From: an uncultured Campylobacter sp.
Lineage (GTDB): Bacteria; Campylobacterota; Campylobacteria; Campylobacterales; Campylobacteraceae
Direction: 5' to 3'
NCBI RefSeq assembly: GCF_938017705.1
Contig: NZ_CALIIS010000247.1
Span: 1 to 11,299, forward strand
Length of the DNA stretch: 11,299 nucleotides
Shown here: one piece after another, positions 1 through 5,860 of the stretch
How the letters are laid out: every line of letters starts with the position of its first letter
Numbering within the stretch: the stretch's first letter is position 1
Made by a program: the position numbers and the translations under genes
The notes under the pieces: generated by a model
What the model was told of the DNA's origin: nothing
Databases searched by the model: none
The model's input: the letters and a program-made list of their open reading frames with translations, nothing else

Positions 1-244
1 TAAAAAACTCAAAATATGAAATTTTACGCCTGCACTTTACATACCATTGTATTTGTGCGATAAATAAAACTGTGGCTATAAGGAGCAGGAGCGAATCTTT
101 GCTGTTAAATTTTAAGAGATTGATGGCTGTAGTGTCGGATATATACAGAGCATAAAAAGATATTAAGGCGATAAATAGGCTATTTGCTTGGAAATAAACC
201 GCCCTATCTATGATTTTGATCGGCTCTTTGTCATAGTCTCGCAT
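1..244 (-). CDS. Small integral membrane protein, partial (C-terminus beyond window)
   Basis: Unrecognised protein, function unknown. On the minus strand an ATG at 242-244 opens a frame that stays open to position 1, giving 81 residues with no stop, so the gene continues outside the window. The start is supported by a Shine-Dalgarno AAGGA five bases upstream. The N-terminus is charged (MRDYDKEP), followed by two hydrophobic stretches at about residues 22-36 and 51-64, then a basic segment (VKCRRK), which fits a membrane hairpin with cytoplasmic ends. A possible -10 box (TAAAAT) lies at 272-277 on the same strand. The layout (acidic N-terminus, two early membrane helices, charged linker) resembles the first 85 residues of the membrane protein at 634-1323, and the two may be distant paralogues. 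The protein assignment is firm as an ORF and absent as a function. Confidence 0.72.
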   Translation of the reverse strand, partial: MRDYDKEPIKIIDRAVYFQANSLFIALISFYALYISDTTAINLLKFNSKDSLLLLIATVLFIAQIQWYVKCRRKISYFEFF

Positions 245-633
245 AAAATTCCTTTTCGGTATGATTTTCGTATTTTATCGTCGTCTAGCTTTCGGTGCGT
301 TTAAAGATGCGGGGTATTTGCCGAGGCGCTTGCGGCGAGGCGAGTTGCGACGAGCGGCGATCATCCTCGTTAAGCGGACGGACAATGTGAATCTTTGCAA
401 CTAATTATGGGGCTTTTCAGACACACAGAGCGAGCTTGTCTGCGACTACTTCGAGGATTACTTCGGGTGCCGAGTGATCTCATCTGCGATTGCCGCGGGC
501 AGAATTTTGCTCGAAATCAAGCCCCAATCTCGCCGCGAAATACTCGCGCGGCATCCGCCTTTGCGCTTCGTTTACGTTTAGCTTTATCCGGACATCTAGC
601 GGGTCTAAATTTTACGCTGAAAACCGAAAAATT
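245..633. other. 389-bp spacer with no convincing intact gene; possible relic ORF 261-581 (+)
   Basis: This spacer separates two minus-strand membrane-protein genes. On the plus strand, one frame from an ATG at 261 runs to a TAA at 402-404 and then stays open in the same frame to a TAG at 579-581. The second half has protein-like composition (for example ELVCDYFEDYFGCRVISS and ILLEIKPQSRREILARHP), so this may be a gene broken by one in-frame stop. There is no good ribosome binding site before 261, and I do not recognise the product. The overlapping TTG-started frame 395-652 and other short frames have arginine-rich composition and look spurious. A short inverted repeat (GCCGCG at 532-537 with CGCGGC at 547-552) has no T-run and is not called a terminator. 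Confidence 0.3.
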
Positions 634-1323
634 TTACGCCTTAATGTCGTAGCTGAAATTTTTCAAAAAATATATACGTAAAGCTTCGCGCTCGGCGCGG
701 CTAGGACGGATGCAAAAAAATACCGCCGCGCCCGTATCGTCCCTCCCGCGCAGTAGTAAGCAATCGCGCAGTCGTAGCCCCGCTCGTCCGTCTAGTCTTC
801 GCGCGACGACGAGCTTTGAAGCGATCAAAATCGCAAAAATGCCCGCCGCTGCATAGATCGCAGCCTCGGCAAAGCCGAATTTGATCGTCAAAAACACGCC
901 CGCGGCGTATGCAAAAAGAAGCAAGAATTTTAAAATTTCTTGCAGTTTCAAAAACCGCTCGTAGCTTATAAACGGCACGCGAAACGTCCGCACGAAGCCA
1001 AACGACGGCTCTATCAGATCGACGCATCCAAGCATAAGATCGTATTTGTCTAGCCCTCTGCGAAAGGATATTTTAAGCTCGTCAAATTCCACGCGCGCCG
1101 TCTCTTTGCTACCGCTTCGCAGATAAAGTAACGCCAAAAACAAAAAAACGATCGTCAGGCTGGGCTTGGCTCGCTGCGAGCGTAGCGGGCTGTCCGTGTA
1201 AAATAGCTCCCCCGATCCGCCGATGTCCAAAGAGATAAAAATGCAAAAAAACGCAAGGATAGAGGCGGAGAAAATTCTATAAAACGTATCGTCGCAGATG
1301 AGGCTGAATTCGGGCTTTTGCAT
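634..1323 (-). CDS. Unknown four-helix membrane protein
   Basis: A 229-residue protein of unknown function. Hydrophobic segments lie at about residues 17-33, 56-69, 130-148 and 151-172, arranged as two hairpins separated by a polar region of about 60 residues (70-129) with many charged residues. The C-terminal 55 residues are basic and soluble, so most of the non-membrane part is probably cytoplasmic. The start ATG shares its A with the TGA of the upstream GNAT gene (TGATG). No Shine-Dalgarno is evident, so translation is probably coupled to the acetyltransferase and both come from one transcript. I recognise no catalytic motif. The two-hairpin plan with a soluble middle resembles small membrane proteins of unknown role seen in Campylobacter genomes, and the first 85 residues resemble the partial gene at 1-244. 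The coding call rests on length, coupling and plausible membrane topology. Confidence 0.75.
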   Translation of the reverse strand: MQKPEFSLICDDTFYRIFSASILAFFCIFISLDIGGSGELFYTDSPLRSQRAKPSLTIVFLFLALLYLRSGSKETARVEFDELKISFRRGLDKYDLMLGCVDLIEPSFGFVRTFRVPFISYERFLKLQEILKFLLLFAYAAGVFLTIKFGFAEAAIYAAAGIFAILIASKLVVARRLDGRAGLRLRDCLLLRGRDDTGAAVFFCIRPSRAEREALRIYFLKNFSYDIKA

Positions 1324-2669
1324 CAGTTTTTATATAGCGGCGCGTCGGTGATTTTAAATCTAAATTTATTGCCCGCGCCGATAAATTTCACGAAGCTCGC
1401 TACGCCAAATCCCTGCTGCGGCGCGCTTAGCGGCGGCTTGGCAAGGATCTCGAAGCTTAGACCTGCATAGTTGAAAAACTTACCGCAGCGCCGAAAGCCG
1501 TGCCTGCCGTAGAATTCTATGCGGCGCAGGCGCTGCGCGAGATTGGGCGCGTCCTCGTGCGGCGGCTCGACGTCAAGGACGATTTGCGCGCGCGGATTTT
1601 GCGTGACGATGAGCGCGAGTAGCCTTGATCCGATCCCCAGCCCACGAAATTTCGCATCGATGCCGAGGTAGGCCACGTAAAAAATCTCGCTCTCTCCGCC
1701 GCTTGAAATTTCACTCGCATCGCGACGCGAAATCCCGCTCTCATCGTAGCACAAAATCTTTCCCTTTGCGGCATAGGATGAAATTTCTCTCTCCGTAGCG
1801 CTCGGTGAAATTTCGCCGTGCACGCTCACATTTGAAATTTTATCTGTCGCGACACCGCGGCATAGTATTTCTCCCGCACTCGCCTGCTTTAAATCGTCGT
1901 CCGCACGTTTTATATTTTCGCTCGCTAGCCATTGATCCGCGCCCGCGCCCAAAACCCCGTCGCTAGCGCTTAAATCTGAAATTTCATTGCTCGTAACGTA
2001 GTTTGAAATTTCGTCGCTCGCAGTACCGAAAGATCCCGCATCGCAAGCGAATTCCGCGCCGCTATGGGCTTTGGATCTTAAAATTTTATCCGCATTTAGG
2101 CAAGGCGGCGGTTGTTTGTGGTGCAAAACCGCGCGCTTGTAGGTTTGCTCGGTCCTATAGACGCAAAATCCCACCAGCTCCTCGCCGCTTAAATTTTGCG
2201 CCGCCGTGGCGCAATTACCCGCAGAGCCGTAATTTTCGCTCGTCGCGCCGCGATTTTTACTTTCCGAGCTGGATTTTTCACACGTCGCATTAGATTTTTT
2301 ATCCGCCGCGCCGCGATTTTCGGAACTTAAAGAGGCTAATTCTACCGCGCCGCAGTCGCTCGCATCGAAATTTTTACTCGCAGCATCGCGATCTTGGCTC
2401 GCTTCGCCGCAATCCCGCTTTGCCGCGCAAAAATCTTGTTTTGGCGCGCATAAATTTTCGCCTGTCGCCGCGTAATGCTTATCAGACGCGCCGCCAGTGA
2501 CCAGAGCAGTAAAATTCTCGAATATCGCCGCGATTTCAAGCTGTCCTTTGCGCGACATTTTTAAGAAATTTTTTATGCTGATGCGCTCGATTTCGGGGAA
2601 CGCTGCGACGTTGATCGCCTCTATGCGCGCGATCAGCGCCGAGTCCTCACCGATACGCTCAAGTCTCAT
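1323..2669 (-). CDS. GNAT (RimI-like) N-acetyltransferase with two large repetitive insertions
   Basis: Predicted GCN5-related N-acetyltransferase, transferring acetyl from acetyl-CoA to an amine; substrate unknown. The ATG at 2667-2669 follows a strong Shine-Dalgarno AAGGAGG by 5 nt. Family elements in order are the N-terminal alpha/beta unit (1-59), strand GEELVGFCVY (162-171), core strand EIFYVAYLGI (328-337), the acetyl-CoA loop RGLGIG (342-347) with following helix, and motif B RIEFYGRHGF (383-392) near the C-terminus. Two stretches do not belong to the fold. Residues about 61-160 are built of 7-residue units, and about 179-326 contain 8-9-residue units. Without them the protein would be about 200 residues, a normal GNAT length. 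Both inserts fall at strand-strand boundaries and are rich in S, A, D, N, E and unexpectedly C. The next gene overlaps by one base. Certainty is high for the GNAT fold and low for substrate. Whether the inserts disturb activity cannot be told from sequence. Confidence 0.85.
   Translation of the reverse strand: MRLERIGEDSALIARIEAINVAAFPEIERISIKNFLKMSRKGQLEIAAIFENFTALVTGGASDKHYAATGENLCAPKQDFCAAKRDCGEASQDRDAASKNFDASDCGAVELASLSSENRGAADKKSNATCEKSSSESKNRGATSENYGSAGNCATAAQNLSGEELVGFCVYRTEQTYKRAVLHHKQPPPCLNADKILRSKAHSGAEFACDAGSFGTASDEISNYVTSNEISDLSASDGVLGAGADQWLASENIKRADDDLKQASAGEILCRGVATDKISNVSVHGEISPSATEREISSYAAKGKILCYDESGISRRDASEISSGGESEIFYVAYLGIDAKFRGLGIGSRLLALIVTQNPRAQIVLDVEPPHEDAPNLAQRLRRIEFYGRHGFRRCGKFFNYAGLSFEILAKPPLSAPQQGFGVASFVKFIGAGNKFRFKITDAPLYKN
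1692..2135 (-). repeat. In-frame insertion 2 of the GNAT gene: 24-27-nt repeat units
   Basis: Encodes GNAT residues about 179-326. The clearest part, residues 277-327, is seven consecutive units each beginning [E/K/G]-I: KISNVSVHG, EISPSATER, EISSYAAKG, KILCYDES, GISRRDAS, EISSGGES, then the core strand EIFYVAYLG itself. Steps are 9, 9, 9, 8, 8 and 8 residues. In DNA the GAAATTTC-type cores start at 1705, 1729, 1753, 1780, 1807 and 1834, that is steps of 24, 24, 27, 27 and 27 nt. Another pair at 1978 and 2005 is again 27 nt apart. Frame is kept throughout, so units vary by whole codons. Confidence 0.8.
2190..2489 (-). repeat. In-frame insertion 1 of the GNAT gene: 21-nt (7-residue) repeat units
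   Basis: Encodes GNAT residues about 61-160. From residue 72 the sequence falls into 7-residue blocks: NLCAPKQ, DFCAAKR, DCGEASQ, DRDAASK, NFDASDC. After a short break it resumes with NRGAADK, KSNATCE, KSSSESK, NRGATSE and NYGSAGN. In DNA each block is 21 nt, with an AT core (AAATTTT or close) flanked by GC-rich CGC-type sequence. The units are strongly diverged from each other, so this is an old or hypermutated expansion and not a fresh duplication. Confidence 0.75.
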
Positions 2670-2674
2670 TTTGC

Positions 2675-2681
2675 CCTCCTT
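2675..2681 (-). promoter_or_regulatory. Strong ribosome binding site of the GNAT gene
   Basis: AAGGAGG on the minus strand, five bases (GCAAA) before the ATG at 2667-2669. This is the best Shine-Dalgarno in the window. It fixes the start and argues that the swollen GNAT gene is still translated. Confidence 0.8.
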
Positions 2682-2720
2682 GTCGCGATAGCCCTACCGC
2701 GTAAATTTAAAATTTGCCAG

Positions 2721-2734
2721 CCCCGCTCGCGGGG
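2721..2734 (-). terminator. GC hairpin between aroC and the GNAT gene, weak terminator candidate
   Basis: Minus-strand CCCCG-CGAG-CGGGG stem-loop, about 65 nt after the aroC stop and about 50 nt before the GNAT start. It is followed by CTGGC and then AAATTTT, so it lacks an immediate T-run. It could attenuate read-through from rnc-aroC. I would not call it a strong intrinsic terminator. Confidence 0.3.
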
Positions 2735-2753
2735 ATTTCATCGCTCGGCACTT

Positions 2754-2771
2754 GAAATTTCATGAAATTTC
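2754..2771. repeat. 18-bp perfect palindrome of two GAAATTTC boxes
   Basis: GAAATTTC-AT-GAAATTTC reads identically on both strands. It lies in the aroC-GNAT spacer, 28-45 bp past the aroC stop. As RNA it can fold with a 7-bp A-U-rich stem and a CATG loop; as DNA it could be an operator. The same GAAATTTC octamer recurs within the GNAT repeats, so it may equally be a product of the local AAATTT bias. Confidence 0.5.
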
Positions 2772-2798
2772 GCAAAATTTAAGGGCGCTCGTCTAAAT

Positions 2799-3914
2799 TT
2801 AATCCTCGCCGTAAATTCGCTTTAAATTCCCCAGCGTCGCGCTCGCGTTTAGCAGTAGCGCATCGGCGATCGCCAGCCGCGCCATCGCGGTGGCTACGAC
2901 GCTGCCGCGCACGGCGATACACGGATCGTGTCGCCCGCGCAGCTCGCAGACCGCGTCTGCGCCGCGCACGTCCACGCTGTGCTGCGCCATGAAAATGCTC
3001 GGAGTGGGCTTAAAATGAGTCGTGATCTCGATAGGTGCGCCGCTACTTATGCCGCCTAAGATCCCGCCTGCGTTGTTGCTTGCGAAATTTGCGCCGATCT
3101 TACCGCCGTTGGTGCGGATCAAATTTTTGCTAGCGCCCATGAAATCGTTGTTCTCGCTGCCTTTTAGCGTGCTTGCCTTCACTCCGGCGCCGATCTGCAC
3201 GGCCTTTACGCCGTTTATGCCCATCATCGCGCCCGCAAGCGCCGCATCTAGCTTACCATACAGCGGCTCGCCGAGCCCCGCAGGCACGCCGGTAACGTGC
3301 GTCAGCACGCAGCCGCCGATGCTATCGCCCGCATTTTTGACGCTTAGGATTAGCTCCTTCTGCGCGCTCTCCGCAGCGGGATCGAGCGCGAAAATTTCGC
3401 TATTTTGCGCAAAATCAAAATTTAAATCTTTGGCGTAAATTTCGCCCACGCCGCAAATTCCGCTTTTTACGGAAATTTTAAAGTGATTTAGCAGGATTTG
3501 CGCGAACGCCCCTACAGCCACGCGCACGGCGGTTTCGCGCGCACTTGCCCGTCCGCCGCCTCGGTAATCGCGCAGTCCGTATTTGGCAAAATATGTAAAA
3601 TCGGCGTGAGCGGGGCGGAAAATATCCTTGAGATTTTCGTAGTCCTTCGAGTGCTGGTTTGCGTTGCGGATGATAAATCCGATCGGCGCGCCGGTGCTGC
3701 GACCGTCAAAAATCCCGCTTAAAATTTCGATCTCGTCGGCTTCTTTGCGCGGCGTAGCGTATTTGCCGCCCGGTTTGCGGCGGTCAAGCTCGCTTTGTAT
3801 TTTTGAAATCTCGATCTCCACGCCCGCCGGAAAGCCGTCCAAAACGCCGCCTATCGCCGTGCCGTGGCTCTCGCCGAAGGTGCTAAGGCGCAATCTCTCG
3901 CCGAAGGTATTCAT
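2799..3914 (-). CDS. aroC: Chorismate synthase
   Basis: AroC converts 5-enolpyruvylshikimate-3-phosphate to chorismate using reduced FMN, the last common step toward aromatic amino acids and folate; cytoplasmic. The protein is 371 residues, the usual bacterial length. Family signatures are all present: FGESHG (13-18, with the catalytic His17 region), RPAHADFTY (100-108), RGGGRASARET (118-128), GGILGGISSG (283-292) and GRHDPC (327-332). The start ATG (3912-3914) overlaps the rnc stop as ATGA, with Shine-Dalgarno AAGGAG seven bases upstream inside the rnc tail, so translation is likely coupled to RNase III. The rnc-aroC order matches other Campylobacter as I recall it. No insertion of the kind seen in the neighbouring GNAT, rnc and dnaG is present, which makes it a useful contrast within the same region. 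Confidence 0.97.
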   Translation of the reverse strand: MNTFGERLRLSTFGESHGTAIGGVLDGFPAGVEIEISKIQSELDRRKPGGKYATPRKEADEIEILSGIFDGRSTGAPIGFIIRNANQHSKDYENLKDIFRPAHADFTYFAKYGLRDYRGGGRASARETAVRVAVGAFAQILLNHFKISVKSGICGVGEIYAKDLNFDFAQNSEIFALDPAAESAQKELILSVKNAGDSIGGCVLTHVTGVPAGLGEPLYGKLDAALAGAMMGINGVKAVQIGAGVKASTLKGSENNDFMGASKNLIRTNGGKIGANFASNNAGGILGGISSGAPIEITTHFKPTPSIFMAQHSVDVRGADAVCELRGRHDPCIAVRGSVVATAMARLAIADALLLNASATLGNLKRIYGED

Positions 3915-4843
3915 AGCGCGTCTCCTTGGTCGCCGCCGCTTTGTTTATTCGTATCGCGCCCGCTTTGTTCGGCGTTTTTGTTTCGCTCATTGGTTTTTTT
4001 AGCACTCAGCGTGCCGCCCGATACGCCGGCGCGATCGCTCTTTGTGCTGCCCCGCGCTCGTCCGCTGCCGCCTTGTGAGCCTTTTTTGCCGTTCTGAGTG
4101 CGGTTTGCGCCGCTTTGTGCGTCGCTATCGCATGCTGTTTGCTCGCCACTTGTTGCGCTAGTGCCGTGCGAGGTGCCGTTTTGTAAAAGCTCGAGCGCGA
4201 TTTGCGCGCATTTTTGCTCGGCCTCTTTTTTGCTCGCTCCCACGGCGGATGAGAGCCGCCTGCCCCCTACGAGCGCCGCCATTTCGAAGCTTTTTTTGTG
4301 ATCGGGGCCGCTCGAGCCTAAAAGGACGTATTCGGGAGTGACGCCGAATTTTGCCTGCGTGAGCTCTTGTAGCGCGGTTTTGTAGTCTTTAACGAGCTCG
4401 TTAAAGCTGATGCGCGGATAGAGGATTTCTAAGATTGCAGTCGCGATGCGGGCGGTGTTTTGCAGTCCGCTCTCAAGATAGACGGCGCCCATTATCGCCT
4501 CAAACGCGTCCGAAAGCAGCGATGGCTTCTCGCGTCCGCCGTTGCGCTCCTCGGACAGCGACATATTCAGGTTCTCGCCGATGCCCAAAAATTTTGCAAA
4601 TTTAGAAAAGCTGCTTTCGTTTACGAGCGCGGCGCGCAGCTTGCTCAGATCGCCCTCGTCACTGCTAAATTTTTTGAAAAGATACTCGCCCACGATCAGA
4701 TCCATCACCGCATCGCCTAAAAATTCCAGCCTCTCGTTGTTATGTCCGTTTTTGGCGCTTTTATGCGTAAGAGCGATCTTGAGGTGGGTTAAATTTTTAA
4801 ATTTGTAGCCCAGTTTTTCTTGTAATTTTTCTAAATTTTGCAT
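3911..4843 (-). CDS. rnc: Ribonuclease III with an extra low-complexity C-terminal tail
   Basis: RNase III cleaves double-stranded RNA, maturing rRNA precursors and turning over structured mRNAs; cytoplasmic homodimer. The catalytic domain (about 1-150) has the signature NERLEFLGD (36-44) and the four metal-binding acids as E40, D44, D112 and E115. The dsRNA-binding domain is about 154-222 (start DYKTALQE, end KKEAEQKCAQIALELL). Relatives are about 225-240 residues; this one is 310. The additional 88 residues (223-310) are Ser/Gly/Asn/Lys/Thr/Gln-rich with repeated QSG-type motifs and no predicted fold. ATG 4841-4843 follows Shine-Dalgarno AAGGG by five bases; a possible -10 box TAAAAT is at 4863-4868. 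It overlaps aroC downstream by four bases. Catalytic competence looks intact; the effect of the tail is unknown. Confidence 0.96.
   Translation of the reverse strand: MQNLEKLQEKLGYKFKNLTHLKIALTHKSAKNGHNNERLEFLGDAVMDLIVGEYLFKKFSSDEGDLSKLRAALVNESSFSKFAKFLGIGENLNMSLSEERNGGREKPSLLSDAFEAIMGAVYLESGLQNTARIATAILEILYPRISFNELVKDYKTALQELTQAKFGVTPEYVLLGSSGPDHKKSFEMAALVGGRRLSSAVGASKKEAEQKCAQIALELLQNGTSHGTSATSGEQTACDSDAQSGANRTQNGKKGSQGGSGRARGSTKSDRAGVSGGTLSAKKTNERNKNAEQSGRDTNKQSGGDQGDAL
3914..4177 (-). repeat. Low-complexity 3' extension of rnc
   Basis: Encodes RNase III residues 223-310. Composition is Ser, Gly, Asn, Gln, Lys, Thr and Asp with few hydrophobics, as in an intrinsically disordered tail. The motif QSG recurs (QSGANR, QSGRDTNK, QSGGDQ), matched in DNA by repeats of CGCTTTGT on the plus strand. 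It carries net positive patches, so it could bind RNA. Its last codons contain the aroC ribosome binding site. Confidence 0.65.
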
Positions 4844-5437
4844 CTTTGCCCTTTTTTATAAAATTTTACGAAATCCGCGGCGGCTCACACACAAACGGCA
4901 TCCGGTGCGAACAAAACCTACGCAAGCGAAACGAACGCGAGCAAGCACAGCCCGCGCTAAATTTGTATTAACGCCGAATGAAACGCGCTAGCGTCGATCT
5001 GCGACGAATAAAATTTAAACGTAGCCGCTAATTCTAACGCAAGTCGCGCTAAGGCTCACTTGTCACAAACTAAATCCTCGCCAAAAACAGAACCGTCGCG
5101 AATAGAGTCGCGCCAAAGCCTGCTCGCTGCTAACGAAATTTCCGCCAAAGCTCGTCCGCTCATAGACCCAATCCACGCACAAATAAGTGCGAGCTTGCGC
5201 GAGCAAACGCGAACGAATAGGGCGTATCGAAGTTGGAGCACACAGAAGCTCGATTGCCACAAATGCAATCCTTGCCAAAAATAGACCTGTCGCAAATGCA
5301 AGAGCCCGATTGCGTGAACTAAACTCGCTAAAACCGGCTTCGGGCGATAAAATTTACGCCGAAGCGGCTCTGTGTGCAAAGCAAACGCGGGCAAATCCGT
5401 GCTAAATCCGCGCAACCGCGAGCTTCGCCGTAGAATT
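4844..5437. other. 594-bp spacer of degenerate repeats between rnhA and rnc
   Basis: No convincing gene. Several short frames exist on both strands, but none has a ribosome binding site or protein-like composition over its whole length. The region is full of loosely repeated words. A segment near 5073-5104 (AATCCTCGCCAAAAACAG and onward) recurs near 5267-5298 (AATCCTTGCCAAAAATAG and onward) with about 7 differences in 32 positions. GCCAAA-type words also recur at 5081, 5112, 5144 and 5275, and GCGAGCAA/AACGCGA words near 4935 and 5195. A probable terminator for rnhA sits at 5330-5367, and the rnc promoter and ribosome binding site are at the left end. The rest may be decayed sequence. Confidence 0.5.
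5330..5367 (-). terminator. Probable Rho-independent terminator of the TPR-rnhA operon
   Basis: On the minus strand CCGCTTCGGCG and CGCCCGAAGCCGG pair around a 10-base AT-rich loop (TAAATTTTAT). The stem is about 11 bp with one or two bulges, followed at once by TTTT (5330-5333). It begins about 70 nt after the rnhA stop, with no gene between. Confidence 0.55.
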
Positions 5438-5860
5438 TCAGCCCTTTATCGCTTCCGCCGCCGCGCGAGCCATAGCGTCGCACTCCTCGTTTTGCGGATG
5501 ACCCGCGTGCCCCTTGACCCACGAGGCCTTGATCTCGTGAGGCGCCGCCGCCGCAAGGTATATGCGCCACAGATCCGCGTTTTTCTTGCCCTTAAAATCG
5601 GTAACGACCCACTTTGCGAGCCAGGAATTTATCGCTTTAACGACATATTCGCTGTCGGTAAAAAGCTCGACGCGGCAGGGCTGCTTAAGCGCGCTAAGCC
5701 CCATTATAGCGGCCGTTAGCTCCATTTGATTATTCGTCGTCATCGCTTCTGCGCCGCTTGCCTTTTTTATCGCGTCGCCGTATTGCAGTATGTAAGCCCA
5801 GCCGCCCGCTCCAGGGTTTCCGAGACAGCTGCCGTCGCTAAAAAGTTTGACCGATTTCAC
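5438..5860 (-). CDS. rnhA: Ribonuclease HI
   Basis: RNase HI cuts the RNA strand of RNA-DNA hybrids, clearing R-loops and Okazaki primers; cytoplasmic. The 140-residue protein covers the whole domain. The active-site acids are visible as D9 (FSDGSCLGNPG), E47 (NNQMELTAAI), D69 (FTDSEYVV) and D128 (EECDAMAR), and the catalytic His is H118 in WVKGHAGH. The start is GTG (5858-5860) with Shine-Dalgarno GGAG seven bases upstream, lying inside the end of the TPR gene. The two genes overlap by 23 nt in different frames, so they are co-transcribed and probably coupled. In C. jejuni the homologue adjoins rnc directly; here a 594-bp repeat-rich spacer intervenes. Its proximity to divergent dnaG places two primer-metabolism enzymes side by side. 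Confidence 0.97.
   Translation of the reverse strand: MKSVKLFSDGSCLGNPGAGGWAYILQYGDAIKKASGAEAMTTNNQMELTAAIMGLSALKQPCRVELFTDSEYVVKAINSWLAKWVVTDFKGKKNADLWRIYLAAAAPHEIKASWVKGHAGHPQNEECDAMARAAAEAIKG

Noticed and set aside
395..652. 85-residue TTG-started plus-strand frame in the left spacer
   Set aside because: Arginine/leucine-rich composition without motifs, no ribosome binding site, and it overlaps the end of the real minus-strand membrane-protein gene.
1692..2489. CRISPR array reading of the regularly spaced repeats
   Set aside because: Spacing is 21-27 nt with only about 8 nt shared, units diverge, and all lie in one open reading frame encoding GNAT insertions. There are no direct repeats of 24 nt or more with unique spacers and no cas genes.
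3022..3438. 138-residue plus-strand frame opposite aroC
   Set aside because: Fully antisense to a well-conserved enzyme, with proline/alanine/serine composition typical of a shadow frame.
5056..5415. 119-residue minus-strand frame between rnhA and rnc
   Set aside because: No ribosome binding site, irregular composition, overlaps the terminator hairpin and other equally long frames on both strands; treated as chance in repeat-rich DNA.
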